Assembly: GCF_011075055.1 (NCBI RefSeq)
Contig: NW_025401185.1
Location: 36,892 to 100,891, forward strand
DNA from: Mangifera indica
Taxonomy: Eukaryota; Streptophyta; Magnoliopsida; Sapindales; Anacardiaceae
DNA length: 64,000 nt
Direction: 5' to 3'
The notes under the pieces were generated by a model, which was given only the letters and a program-made list of their open reading frames with translations, ran no database searches and was not told the DNA's origin. Shown piece after piece: positions 1-10,499 of the stretch (positions within the stretch are counted from its first letter, which is position 1; every line of letters starts with the position of its first letter). The position numbers and the translations under genes were made by a program.

Positions 1-224
1 AAATTAGAGTGTATTTGACTGCATCCACACGAAAAAAAGAAATAGGTTAAAGCATCAAAGGCTTAATAATCCTGTCTATATTCATTACAATTTGCGATTG
101 AAAGATACTTATAAAAAAAATTAAATTTCTTTTCTCATGTGATTTTACATGTTTATATATATGTATGTATTTTATATTAGGTTTACTAATGAGAATAATA
201 TTTTTGTATTAATGTATATGATTA

Positions 225-600
225 TATCCTCCAAGAAGTCATATGATCCTATAAATTATGAATCAATTGATAAAACTAAGTTTTGGGTTGTGGATGAAGA
301 GGAAGAATGAGAACTTGACTATGATGAATTAGAAAACATGTTTGAAGAAGAATATCGAAAAGATATTGAAGACTCATGTTCTCATGATCCTAAAGGTTTG
401 TTTAAAATCAATAGGTCTCTTAAGTTCATGTGTATTTCAGATTTATGTTAAATTATAACCTTATTATATTTTTATAAGCGATGAAGATGATGAAATGGTG
501 ATATGTGATGACCATGATAATAATGAAGATTGGTTGGAAATTCCACCGTGGAGTGCTAATTGTTTGATTAAGATATTTAAAATTGTTTTGTTGTTTTAGT
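225..600 (+). pseudogene. hAT-like transposase C-terminal remnant
   Basis: A broken acidic reading frame runs through here: a stretch reading roughly YDPINYESIDKTKFWVVDEE, a stop near 308, then ELDYDELENMFEEEY. After an intron-like gap (about 393-478) it resumes with DEDDEMVICDDHDNNEDW. Acidic tails of this style occur at the C-terminus of plant hAT/BED-finger transposase-like proteins, which is the basis of the call. There is no start codon, no catalytic core and at least one internal stop, so it is not functional. The assignment rests on general resemblance only; another domesticated or transposon-derived protein is possible. Confidence 0.33.
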
Positions 601-689
601 TTTTTTGAGTTTTTTGTCTTTCTTTCAATGAATTGAAATTTATGATTCAAAGAAGCAAATATACTTTGTTGTTATTGATAATTATACAA

Positions 690-780
690 CTTTGTTTTTG
701 ATGAAATTCATATAGTTTATGTTTAAAATATGTGTTTGTTATGATGATATTATTTAAGAAATTCATTATAATTTATCTGA
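690..780 (+). repeat. Direct repeat flanking the transporter pseudogene, copy A
   Basis: About 90 bp (acaactttg...attcattataattt) recurs in the same orientation at about 2150-2245 with roughly 85-90% identity by eye. The pair brackets the amino-acid transporter fragment and MITE copy 1. It lies just after the transposase-like remnant, so it may be the 3' untranslated part of that element. Confidence 0.7.
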
Positions 781-789
781 AATTTTCCA

Positions 790-1640
790 TGAAGGATTGA
801 GACATAGAATCCTAGGTGAACTGCCAAGGAACTAACCAGGAAATCAGGGGAGACTTCTTTCAAAGACATTCATTTATGTTGTGATATGTGTTGCATTGGA
901 GAGACTTAATGGAATATGCTATATCTTTTGCAGGGGAAAGACTTGGTGTTTGGCTTGCTCTCTTCCCAATTGTTTATTTATTAGTCGGAACTGCAACAGT
1001 GTTAATTTTGATAGGAGGAGATACATTGAAACTATTCTTCTAGATAGTTTGTGGACCTCTTTCTTCCTCAAATCCTCTAACAATGATTGAGTGGTATTTG
1101 GTGTTCGCTTCTCTATGCATTGTCCTATCTCAGCTCTCAAACCTCAACTCAATTACAGGGCTTTCACTAGTAGGGGCTATAATAGCCATTACTTACTCCA
1201 CCATGGTGTGGGTACTCTCTGTTAGCCAACAAAGGCCACCATCAATCTCTTATGAGCCCCTTTCATTGCTATCTTGTGCAGCTTCTCTCTTTTCTATCTT
1301 TAATGCACTTGGAATTATAGCGTTTGCATTTAGAGGCCACAATTTAGCTATGGAAATATAGGTATAAATGAGCTTAATAATTTTTGAAGCACTAGCAAAA
1401 TCAGTTATATTTAAAAGCGTTATATTCATTATCTGAATGATTTCATGATCTCATTTGATATTTTTCAGGCAACAAAGCCATCTACCTTTAAGCACCCAGC
1501 GAGTGTGCCCTATGTGGAAAGGAGCCAAAGTTGCCTATGTATTCATTGCTATGTGTCTGTTCCCTATAGCAATTGGAGGCTTTTGTGCTTATGGAAATCA
1601 TGTAAAATCTTTATTCCTTATGCAAATGATTGCTGAAACA
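790..1640 (+). pseudogene. LHT8/AATL1-type amino-acid transporter pseudogene fragment
   Basis: Two exons of a lysine/histidine-transporter-like permease (AAAP family, plasma-membrane H+/amino-acid symporter) are recognisable. Exon A, from about 934, reads GERLGVWLALFPIVYLLVG, then IEWYLVFASLCIVLSQL, then ALGIIAFAFRGHNLAMEI. A donor GT follows at 1362, and exon B starts at 1469 after tttttcag, continuing AFIAMCLFPIAIGG-like to about 1600. Three lesions are visible: a TAG at 1041-1043 where the family has Gln (FFQIVCG), a TAG at 1359-1361 where the family has Gln before the intron, and an extra T near 1511 shifting frame before MWKGAK. The N-terminal membrane segments and everything after AYGNH are absent. 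This is a dead internal fragment, probably a truncated duplication or capture. Confidence 0.85.
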
Positions 1641-1650
1641 TCAATATAAG

Positions 1651-1930
1651 CAGGGCTGGATTTGAGCCGAGCTCGAGCTCGGCTCAGTTCACATATAGTT
1701 GTCGAGCTCGTGAAAGTCAAGCTTGAACTTAGTTCGAATTCGGCTCGGTTTGTTATTCGTTATTAGAACAACGTCGTTTTAATACATATTGGTCAAAACG
1801 ATATCGTTTTGTATCAAAATTTTTAATTAAAAAATCTGGGGAGTGGCTCAAGCTCGGCTAGGGTTAGTTCATTTCGGGCTTGATCAAGCCGAGCTCGAGC
1901 TCGAACTGGTTTGGTTCGAATCCAGCCCTA
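1651..1930. mobile_element. hAT-type MITE (GAGCTC family), copy 1
   Basis: A 280-bp element begins CAGGGCTGGATTTGAGCC and ends with the near-inverted ATCCAGCCCTA. Both ends are rich in GAGCTCGAGCTCG, and the centre holds a pair of AACGNNGTCGTTTT/AACGATATCGTTTT palindromes. The flanking 8-mers aatataag (1643-1650) and aatatgag (1931-1938) match at 7 of 8, as expected for a hAT target-site duplication. There is no coding capacity. It sits directly downstream of the transporter pseudogene. Related copies lie at 2626, 19216, 29377 and 37496. Confidence 0.75.
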
Positions 1931-2149
1931 AATATGAGGCAGAATTATATAAATTCCAATTAGACTTTAAACCGCCCTCAAAGGAGGGGATATATATTCT
2001 TTTATGTTACTTTTAAATTTAATTAACTGGCTTATTTTAATTACCTACAGAATTAAGCCTTCTCTATTGTAGACATTTACTGTAAAGTAATTTGCTTAGA
2101 ATCTTCAAAAACAAGAAATTTAAGGCACGAGGTTTACTGGAACAAGAAA

Positions 2150-2245
2150 AACAACTTTGCTTTTAATAAACTTCATATGGTTTATGTTTGAAATATGTGT
2201 TCATTATGATGATATTATTTAATAAATTCATTATAATTTGATAAT
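2150..2245 (+). repeat. Direct repeat flanking the transporter pseudogene, copy B
   Basis: Second copy of the repeat at 690-780, same orientation, sharing most of the tract from acaactttg to attcattataattt. It is followed at once by the short inverted motif region at 2250. Confidence 0.7.
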
Positions 2246-2249
2246 AAGT

Positions 2250-2335
2250 TAAATCGATTGATTCAATCAGTTGAACCGATCGAACCATAGACCAGTTAAA
2301 CAACTAGTTTGATTACTGGTCTGATTTTAAAAACC
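2250..2335. repeat. Possible hAT-like element terminus
   Basis: The tract gttgaaccgatcgaacc...agaccagttaaac...tggtctgatttt holds short inverted GGTC/GACC-type motifs. These are typical of the ends of a common class of plant transposon, often ending near TTTTTAAAACC. With the transposase-like remnant at 225-600 it may mark the other side of one decayed element. No target duplication was identified. Confidence 0.3.
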
Positions 2336-2625
2336 TTACTTGGGAATAATTTACTATAACAAAATGTTTCTTTTTGTGTGAGTTCACACGATGCTTCAAA
2401 AATAAGTTTGTATGCCAAATTGGTTTGATGGTGTAATTTAAGTTTTCACACGTTGGCATTATGACAACTGGAATGTATATTTCATTACCTTAATTCTGCA
2501 TAGCAATAAAAAAAAATGATCATTTTAGTAATCGATTCGGTGTTGTTCCAAAGCAAAAGATGTGTTGATTGGTAAACAATTACAGAATAGTGGAGGTAAT
2601 GGTTGATTTAAGTCAAGTCGGAATA

Positions 2626-2896
2626 CAGGCTAATTCGAGTTTGACTCAAATCTATAGCTCAAGCTTAAGCTTGAGCAGATGTATGGTGTCATTGAAGGAA
2701 TTTCAACAAGATAAATAGTGATGTCAACAAAGTGAAAAGTAATATTGAAAGGATAAACAATATTGTTATAAAGCTAATAATGTTATCAGGGCAAATAAGT
2801 CAAACTCAAATTCACTTAGAGTTCTAACTTGAGTTTGACTCATTTGAGTTGAATATGGATTCAAGTTCGAGTCAACTTAACTTGAATCTGCCCCTA
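2626..2896. mobile_element. GAGCTC-family MITE, diverged copy
   Basis: It begins CAGGCTAATTCGAGTTTGAC and ends CTTGAATCTGCCCCTA, with inverted GAGTTTGACTC-like arms. The middle (about 2680-2790) is unrelated AT-rich DNA lacking the AACGTCGTTTT palindromes of the other copies. The flanking 8-mers do not match convincingly, so the borders are approximate. Confidence 0.5.
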
Positions 2897-2899
2897 TGC

Positions 2900-4100
2900 A
2901 AAGGCTCCCCTTGACAAAAATCTTGAATCTATTGTTGCCCATCATTTTCATTTGCTTCACAATCTTCAACAACATAAATAATAACTTACATGGAATCAAA
3001 TTAAAGCACTAAAACTAGCTAGACAATCAAAACAGAAGAAAAATTATGGAAGTAGGTGGGAGGCTAATGTGAAAGCAACCACCATATCGGTCACTAGCAA
3101 CCAACAGAGCCAACAACTAACCAAATCTGAGGGCGAAATACTATCTAGACTATGCATTTTGAAATATTGTGATTATTTACCCCTTGGAGCCCAACGTATG
3201 TTATGGAAAATTATCTATGTAAGGGCACTATAGATATTGCATCATCCATGACAACCTAAATTTGAAATTTGTGGTTCTAGAAAAGCATTACCCAAGTTCC
3301 GCCAAATCCATAAATTCAAATAACAACATTAGGAAAGCTTTGTTCCATAAACCTAATTGTATCTTGCTTTTTCAGAAGCAAAGTGATGATGTTTTGCAAA
3401 ATGGTGGTTCACTTTTAGGTTTATGAGTTTTAGGAGATTGTTATTGCGACGCCGCGTGTGGCCTAATGAGCAAATTCAACATAGTGATATACCATTAGTA
3501 GACAAGAAATGCCTACCATGGTTGCTCTACTTGTGGCCAAGAAAACATATTTTGGCGTGGAAGGTTTTTATAGTGATTTAAATATTATTTCGGCTAGATT
3601 TAGAGTTTAAAAATTAAAAAAAAAAGAAAAATATAAAATAGTTAAGGTGAATATATAATTTGTTAGTCTTATTAGAGATGTATGTGATATTAACTTATTA
3701 TATATTAAAAAATATATTTAAACAAGAATCAATTTGAATAATAATAATGATACATCATTATTAATATTTAAATTAATATTTGTTTATAAATGCACGTAAT
3801 ATTTTTTATTATATATTATATAAAATAATGAAAATGTATTTTAATTATTAAAAATAATATTTAACTTTAATGAAGGGATGAAAAAAATAAACTTTTCAAA
3901 ATTAACAAATGAAAAATCTTTTTTTTTTCGGGTGAAAAAAGTATTCTCACAAATTTACGGGGGCTTTGGAAAATTCCGGAAAAACGACCAATTGATTTTC
4001 ATGGGTGAAGTCATTGCGGCCACGAATCATGGGGTCAAGAACTTAGGGCTTTAATTTGAGGTAAGCATGTTAATTAAGGGATAAAATGGTCAAATCTCAT
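2900..4100. other. AT-rich intergenic DNA
   Basis: No gene, RNA or clear repeat is visible on either strand. From about 3580 to 3900 the sequence is strongly AT-rich. A slightly GC-richer patch at 3950-4030 has no open frame of note. Confidence 0.5.
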
Positions 4101-4690
4101 AACTGCACTTTATTTTGTTTTAGCTTCCCTCCCCTTCTGTATACTTTAACAAACCTTTTGGTTTGACCATAATTATATTTTTCCAAAATAACACTCTTCT
4201 TCAACCTTTCAATTCTTCTCCACAACTGGTAAAGGCCTTGGCAAAAAGAAGAAAAAGAAATTACTCCAACAAACAAATTCTTGTCTATCCTCTCTTCTGT
4301 TGTGTAAGTAAAATATTTGCTCCTTTAAATTCTCATTTCTTTTCTTTTCTTCTGTTTCTTTTGTTTCATTAAATCTCTGCTTCTTATATACTTGTTTGCT
4401 GAAGAAATGAAAGAAAATGCAATGAAATGTGTTACACATCTCAACTGCTTTCCTGCATTTTCTTCTCAATTCAGTTTCATGCTTTTATGTGAGAGAATCT
4501 GCTGCAAAGTTTTCACAATGCATTGATTCAAACAAGGTAAAAAAGATAAGACTGAACATACACGCCAAAGCAAAAACAAATTTCCACACTAGCAGTATCA
4601 AATTACATTACATTATAAATCATGGAAATGAAAACACACAAAAATTAGGTAGAAACTTATTCTATACCCTTTGCACACCATAAAACAAAC
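4100..4690 (+). other. Leader-like pyrimidine-rich region without coding sequence
   Basis: The plus strand has features seen near plant transcript starts: CT-rich stretches (4120-4140, 4330-4380) and a donor-like tgtaagta at about 4300. The small ORFs here are not conserved-looking and overlap on both strands. It could be the 5' end of a non-coding transcript or just composition bias. Confidence 0.15.
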
Positions 4691-6600
4691 AACAAATATG
4701 AATCGGCTCAACTTGTTATTCATCTTTACTTTTTTTTTTTTTGGGGGTCTGTTTCTTTAGTCTTATATAGGCGAGCTGCCTATGTATAATTACACTCTGA
4801 CTAGGGTTTATGTAGCAGGTTCTGTACAAATGACAATATTCAAGGCCAAAAACTGGATTGGAAGAAGGTATGCCCGGTACCAATCACATGATAAGACAAA
4901 CGAAAGAATGACAGACATCTAAAAAACCAAGAGGGAATTTTACTAAGTATTAGGGCACTCCTCTATTAGAATATGAAAGAGAGAAAATTTAGAAAAAGAA
5001 AAAATGTGAAAGGCACTCAGAACATGTTAGATGTTTCTGAGAGTAGAATGCTCAACAACATCCTAGACCAGGGGTCTTGGAATGCAGATCTTGTATAAGC
5101 CTATTTGTAAAATTTTAGGCTGAGATGGCCATAATCCTGGGAAACTGAATTCAAACAAAAGAAAGCAAAAAAAAAAAAAAAACTCAATATATGTTGTACT
5201 CGCCCTTGGGATCAAAGATGAGATATAGTGGTTTAGAGCATTTAGAATTGTATAAGTGAGTAGATCAGAGAAGGTGGTTATAGACTTTGGAGAAGGGCTC
5301 TTTTGCAGGGAGGTGGTTGGACAGAATTGGTGCTTGGATTGGGGGAAGGGGACTCAATTCCAAGTGTTCTTAGTAAGAAATTCCGCTCCTGAAAATGAAA
5401 GAAAAAGAAATTGGTTAGCCTCACATCAAAATCTGATATATGCATATAAGCAGATATAGAGTAGTATACTTATATCTAAATATGGGAACTTTGATTGAAT
5501 TCTGCTTTAATCTTAGCGAAACTACAAGAGCAAAGAAAGACAAAAAGGTGAAATAGGATTAAAAGGGAAGAATAAAATGATGGAACTTTATAATTACACT
5601 GATTTGGTAGAGATTGCACAAAGATTAGCTACCTTGGAATATTTATTGTGTTTAAATAACACCATAATGGAAGGAGAAAATAGATCTCCTAGTTTCATAT
5701 AATTATTCATTTTCTAAAAATAAAAATCAACACCTAAGGCGTCTGCTTGACAAAGTTCCAATGAAAAAAAATATATGCAGCCTCTTAGATTCACTTCATC
5801 CAGTAGTAGTCTGATAAAAACCAGGTGACCTCATTACCCAACATAAAGAGAAGAATGATTGTTGGCTTCGTACTGATGACATCTAAGTTCCACTCCTGTG
5901 GCAGTTTTGCAGTCACTCAACCATGAATATTTTTCTGATCCCAACATTAATACTCTTTCCTTGACAGTATTGCTCTTAATGTGTTTCATTTATTTCATAC
6001 AGAAAAGCTGTTTCTTTATTAGAGATTAATAACTGTAAACTATAGACATATAACTAACATGGTTAGGAAACAATATGAGTGAAGCCAAAGTCACCAATAA
6101 AAATTCTGGAAAGAAACACTATCGGTACTTAGGTTTGTTACAGGAAGAAACAGGAGGAAAACCAAATCTTAGATTAATCCATCTTGAAAGTAGACATACC
6201 TCAGCATCTAGTTCTTAGTGTTCTCTATTGTCTTTGCTCTTGTTTTTATTTGATGGGTGTATCTAGTGAAAGTGCTGTACTATAAAATCAAATGCATACA
6301 TTATTTAGAAATGTGTGTTGTATATAGTTAGAATCAGTGCCATCACATTTTCTGCAGGAATCTAAATTAAATAATTTCATGCTAGAGTGAGTGCTAAAGC
6401 AAGTACTACAAGTTCTGCTGCTGCCAGCTTGATAGCACATAACAAGCCATTTGCATGGCACCAATTATGCTCTGCTGGCTGGATAAACTATTATCTCCCA
6501 TATTCATTTACTACAAAAGCTTCATCATTGTAATATCTCACAGATCCTTTCCCTACTGCCACTATGAATTCTGCTTTAGATTCAATAGTTGTTGACTTCA
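4690..6600. other. Region downstream of the MYB gene, no exon identified
   Basis: This lies 3' of the minus-strand MYB gene. I searched by eye for the terminal MYB exon (a short coding tail beginning near ERxFLLK in the family) and did not find it. No other gene is evident. Poly-T and poly-A runs occur at about 4730 and 5170. Confidence 0.4.
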
Positions 6601-6668
6601 TGATTTTATCACTTTACTGCCACTACTTGTTTTAAATCTAGTAGACACAATGGTTTAAGATTACTTAC

Positions 6669-9613
6669 ACTTTCTGAGAATTTTGGGCTGGGGATCCCTG
6701 CTGCTAAGGATCTGAATAGTGGAGTAACCTCGAGGGGGGAACTGAACGCTGTACTTGATGAGACAGAGACAGCTCCAGTGTTGTTCGTGTCTTCACCACC
6801 AGAGGGGAATAACACCACTGCATTAAATTCAAACATTTCATCAGCAAATTTATTAACTCTGAATGTATAATCCACACTATAGAAAAATATAGCTTATTCC
6901 AATAAAAATTTTATCACCTTCATTTGTGTTTGCACTCCCTTTATTTTGCTGCCCCAAGCAATGTTGCTCGCCAATATGAATTGATTGCAATTCAGCTACA
7001 ATATCCTGATGCAGTGCATCTACCTCAGCTTGAATTTGATCTGGTTTATCACAGGCTGGATGAGGAATTAGAGTTGCTCCAGTACTATATTCAGAACTGG
7101 CTGGAGAGTCCTCATATAGATCTGGTTGCCTATGAAATATCAACAGCCAATTATAAATGGCATGCCAAGTAAAACCTGCTTAGACCTAGATGCCAATATA
7201 GTTTAATGTATTACCTCCAGGACAGATGACTTTCCTCATTAGTACTCCTTAAGTCCTCTATCAAATCTTTAAAATCTTCAAACTGAAAATCGATGTCAGA
7301 GATTGTATATCTTAGGATATCATTTTCTTTGCTTCGGTTCAGGAAATCTTGAAGAACCTGTATGCATATCAATAAATCTTAGCAGCCATGCAAAATTTGT
7401 GCATCATTAAAATTATCCCGCTATGAAGAGGAATTCTGAGGTACTAGAGTACTGAAGATGCTATGAATAGGTTTACTTTTATGGCTGCGTAGGACATCAA
7501 TAGATTTAGTTATGCCTTTCTGCCTAAGTATGTAGCTCTAGTTTGGTTAGACAATAGTTCAGGGATCTTAAAGCCAAATGATCTAGGAACCAAACTAACT
7601 GTTAATCCAAAAAAAAAAAAAAATGCAACCAATTTTATCTCTTGTTGGTAGATCAATGACTGACAGGACAATGTATGACGTTGATAAAGCTGAAGAAAAC
7701 ACAAAATTAAATTTCACCTTCCATGCATCTTCCAAACTCTGTTCTGTGTCCTCTGTGTTAACTTTTAGCGCAAGTGAGCTAAGAAGTTCTGCTTGTTGCA
7801 TCAAAGCAGTTATCTTTGGATCATCCTTTCTAAGAAACATTCCTTGAGTCTTATTGTTCTGAGCTGCTACAAGATCAAAAAAAGAAGTTATTTTAATTTT
7901 CTCAAAGCTAATATGACACAAGTGAAAACACCTAACAGAAATATATGAAAACACAATGTTGACCCCCAGATATTAATTGTTGGAGTTACAGTTCTCTCAT
8001 TTTCTCATCTAAATATGTCTTTCAGGCTTTACTAGACCAATCTAATTGATCAATAATTCCAGAAATTTTGTTCAGCAGTGATTTACCATTATTTGACACC
8101 TCCTTCATATCACAATGTGAGGCTGGCAAGCCGTTTACACTGGGTAAGTTTTGAACCAACACTGTAAATGGAGGTCTGAACCGTGGATTCATTGTTGTTC
8201 CAGATTCCCTATGTGATCTGTTTGCAATGTTGTGGCTTTCTGCGAGATCAGGGATGTGTGACCTCCTGAATTGGAACAGAGAAGTAGTTTAATTTGTAAA
8301 AGAACAAAACTGAATTCTACTTCCTAAAAAACTACTCTTATTAGCAAATGTAATGTTGTACTCCACTACCTAGCTCTCTTAATGAGTTCTGTATTTTCTC
8401 GTGTTCCATCTGCATTGAACCCATTTTGGAATAAAACTCTCTTGTTGTTTTGGTTCATATATGGATTGTTATTCTCTTTAGCTAAAGCTTCATATTTTGC
8501 TCTCTTCTTGCACAATGTGGAAAACCGGTTCTTCACAGCATTATCAGTTCTGCATAAACAGAAGAGGGTTTAATTACTGAGAAAATCTGAATGCACAGAA
8601 TGGGATTAGAATTCTTTAAAAACTAATAGTAATAATTATGTACCTCCCAGAAACCACCTTGGCTATTTCCGTCCATCTATTACCAAATATTTTCTGGGCC
8701 TGCAGATCACCTCAAGTTATTAGATGAATAAGTGATAAAATAACCCTTACCAAAACTCAAATGTGGGGGTTATTTTGTGCTCAACTTTTGAGAGACAAGA
8801 TGAATAGCTATCAGTTATAAGTCTGGCCTACTTTGATCATTTTTTTTTTCTGTTTCAAAAAAAAAAAAACCCAATATCTACAACAAGAGCTGTAATAAGA
8901 GAAAAGAAAGTAAATCTAGGAATATAAGTTTAGAAAAAGTTTAGCAATTATTGTTGAACTAACCTCATCCTACTAGATTATTGAAAAACAAACAATTACC
9001 TCACATAAAAGCATATCTTCTTCTGGTGACCATCCCCCCTTCTTGAAATCCGAGTTCAAGTATGTGTACCATCTGCCATTTTAATTTTTCACCAACATCA
9101 GATTACGCTCGTAACCCATTTTTAATTCTTCATCGCCTTGAGAAAAAAAAAGAGGAACAGAAAAAAGATCATTCAGAACAAATTATTATGATTTCATTTC
9201 CCAACCTTCTTCTACACTGTCTCGTTGTTTTATCTTTAAATTTAGATGCAATAATTGACCAACTGCACACAAATATCACAAACCAAAGCGCGTCATCAGA
9301 ATTTTTTTATAAAGGAAACTATAGATAAATAAATAACAAAAATCCCTACTTATCAGTTCCATGTATGGTAATCTGCTCCCTCAGTATGTTATCCTCCTAC
9401 AAAATTGGACAAACCCAGATGAGAAAACCCATCCAGAATAAACCAGTATCAATCTATTAATCATAAAAACTATATTTAGATGAAAACAGAGCTTGACCAA
9501 TAATATTAAAAAAAGAGAGAGAAGAAAACCTGTTGACTCCACGTAACAATATGTCGTTCCTTCTTCTTGGAGTCTTCATTAGCACATCCAATCTTCTTCG
9601 TGATTTCTTGCAT
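6669..9613 (-). CDS. FLP: R2R3-MYB transcription factor, FOUR LIPS/MYB88 type
   Basis: Nuclear R2R3-MYB of the FLP/MYB88 pair, which in Arabidopsis ends guard-mother-cell division during stomatal development. Exons on the minus strand: 9613-9530, 9396-9350, 9262-9206, 9072-9000, 8699-8644, 8549-8370, 8265-8087, 7866-7718, 7357-7215, 7129-6918, 6856-6669. All phases join without a stop, giving 456 codons. The ATG at 9613 precedes a lysine-rich KKKERHIVTW start typical of the family. R2 spans about residues 21-69 (W25, W45, W64), and R3 spans 73-120 (W77, W96 and F115 replacing the third Trp). Family-specific tail blocks follow: TQGMFLRKDDPKITALMQQA, KVLQDFLNRSKENDILRY, and TPLFRSLAAGIPSPKFSES at the end. 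The closing short exon was not located; reading through the last donor (gtaagt at 6668-6663) adds about 20 codons to a stop near 6609. The gene otherwise looks intact and under constraint. Confidence 0.93.
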
Positions 9614-10100
9614 TGTTCACTCAGTTTGTGTTTCTTTTGTAGGACGCTCCTCCCTTTATTAAAACCAATACACGCATGCTAAAGCTAACTCTTTACACAC
9701 ACCCTTATAAAATAAAACTTTGCCTTCAAAAAGGAACAAACTCTTTTATTTTTATTTTTTGGGGAAGGGTATTTACAGATACTGTTTGGTTCAAAGGGAA
9801 TCGTAATGAGGTCTCAAGAACTCTATGCCTCGGATTCTAAACTTTTACATACCTAAACTTTGATCTTATTCTCTCTATGCTTCCCTTCACTACTACCACT
9901 ATAAATGGCAAAAACCTCATTGGGTGGGTTGAATTTGATCTCGATATTCGAGTAATGGGGTGGGTTGAATACGCAGTAAAGGCCAGGTAGATCTAACAAA
10001 TATACAATCAAAAGAAAAAAGGAAGAGGAGAAAGAAGGGAGAAGAAACAAAATGATGAGAGTGTAGAGATTGAAAGCTGCTTTGTTAGGATGCTGATGGG
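9614..10100 (-). promoter_or_regulatory. Upstream region of the FLP-like MYB gene
   Basis: The first 500 bp upstream of the MYB start codon. On the minus strand it is purine/pyrimidine skewed (AGAAGGAAG runs near 10010-10050 on the plus strand). No unambiguous TATA box can be assigned. Placement is by position only. Confidence 0.3.
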
Positions 10101-10357
10101 TGAGTGAATGAAATGAAGGATTTTGTTGTCTCAGTCCGATTATTATTCATCTCATTTTCTAAATTCTTCCCAGTCAGTCTGTTCTGTAATTTAATAATAA
10201 ATAAATTTAAAATGAAAAAAAATATTAATTTGAATCAACGGATTCTTGCTTTAGTGCGCGGGTATGAAGGGCAGTTTGAAAATAACGCTGAATTCCATGT
10301 TTTCTCAATCAATACTCTTCACACTAGGTCTACACGTAGGTGTATCAAGAAAAGTGC

Positions 10358-10359
<2 letters not shown>

Positions 10360-10405
<46 letters not shown>
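10360..10405. repeat. (TG)n(TA)n microsatellite
   Basis: A short GTGTGTGT run passes into about 18 TA dinucleotides. It is followed by more AT-rich low-complexity sequence to about 10490, with a second TA run at 10432-10447 and an ATT triplet run near 10470. Confidence 0.9.
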
Positions 10406-10411
<6 letters not shown>

Positions 10412-10499
10412 AAAATTTTAAAATTTTTTTGATATATATATATATATCAAGAAAAATTTTATTTTAAAATTTTATTATTATTATTATTATTTTTAAAAA

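Noticed and set aside
1912..1924. GGTTCGAATCC, a perfect pol III B-box/T-arm-like word
   Set aside because: It is the terminal arm of a MITE, and other copies do not keep it; no tRNA or SINE body lies upstream.
4163..4469. Overlapping Phe/Lys-rich ORFs on both strands
   Set aside because: They arise from CT-rich leader-like sequence; no protein family resembles them.
6380..6480. Minus-strand segment containing PCK and QQ-rich frames considered as the missing MYB last exon
   Set aside because: Neither the FLLK-type start nor the usual basic-hydrophobic tail is present, and phase does not fit the last donor.
6490..6600. Open minus-strand frame MKSTTIESKAEFIVAVGKGSV
   Set aside because: Short, unmatched to any MYB tail; faint resemblance to copia gag-pol linker is too weak to call.
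10104..10421. 105-codon ORF ending in a YIYIYI run
   Set aside because: Its end is a TA microsatellite and the rest lacks any domain.
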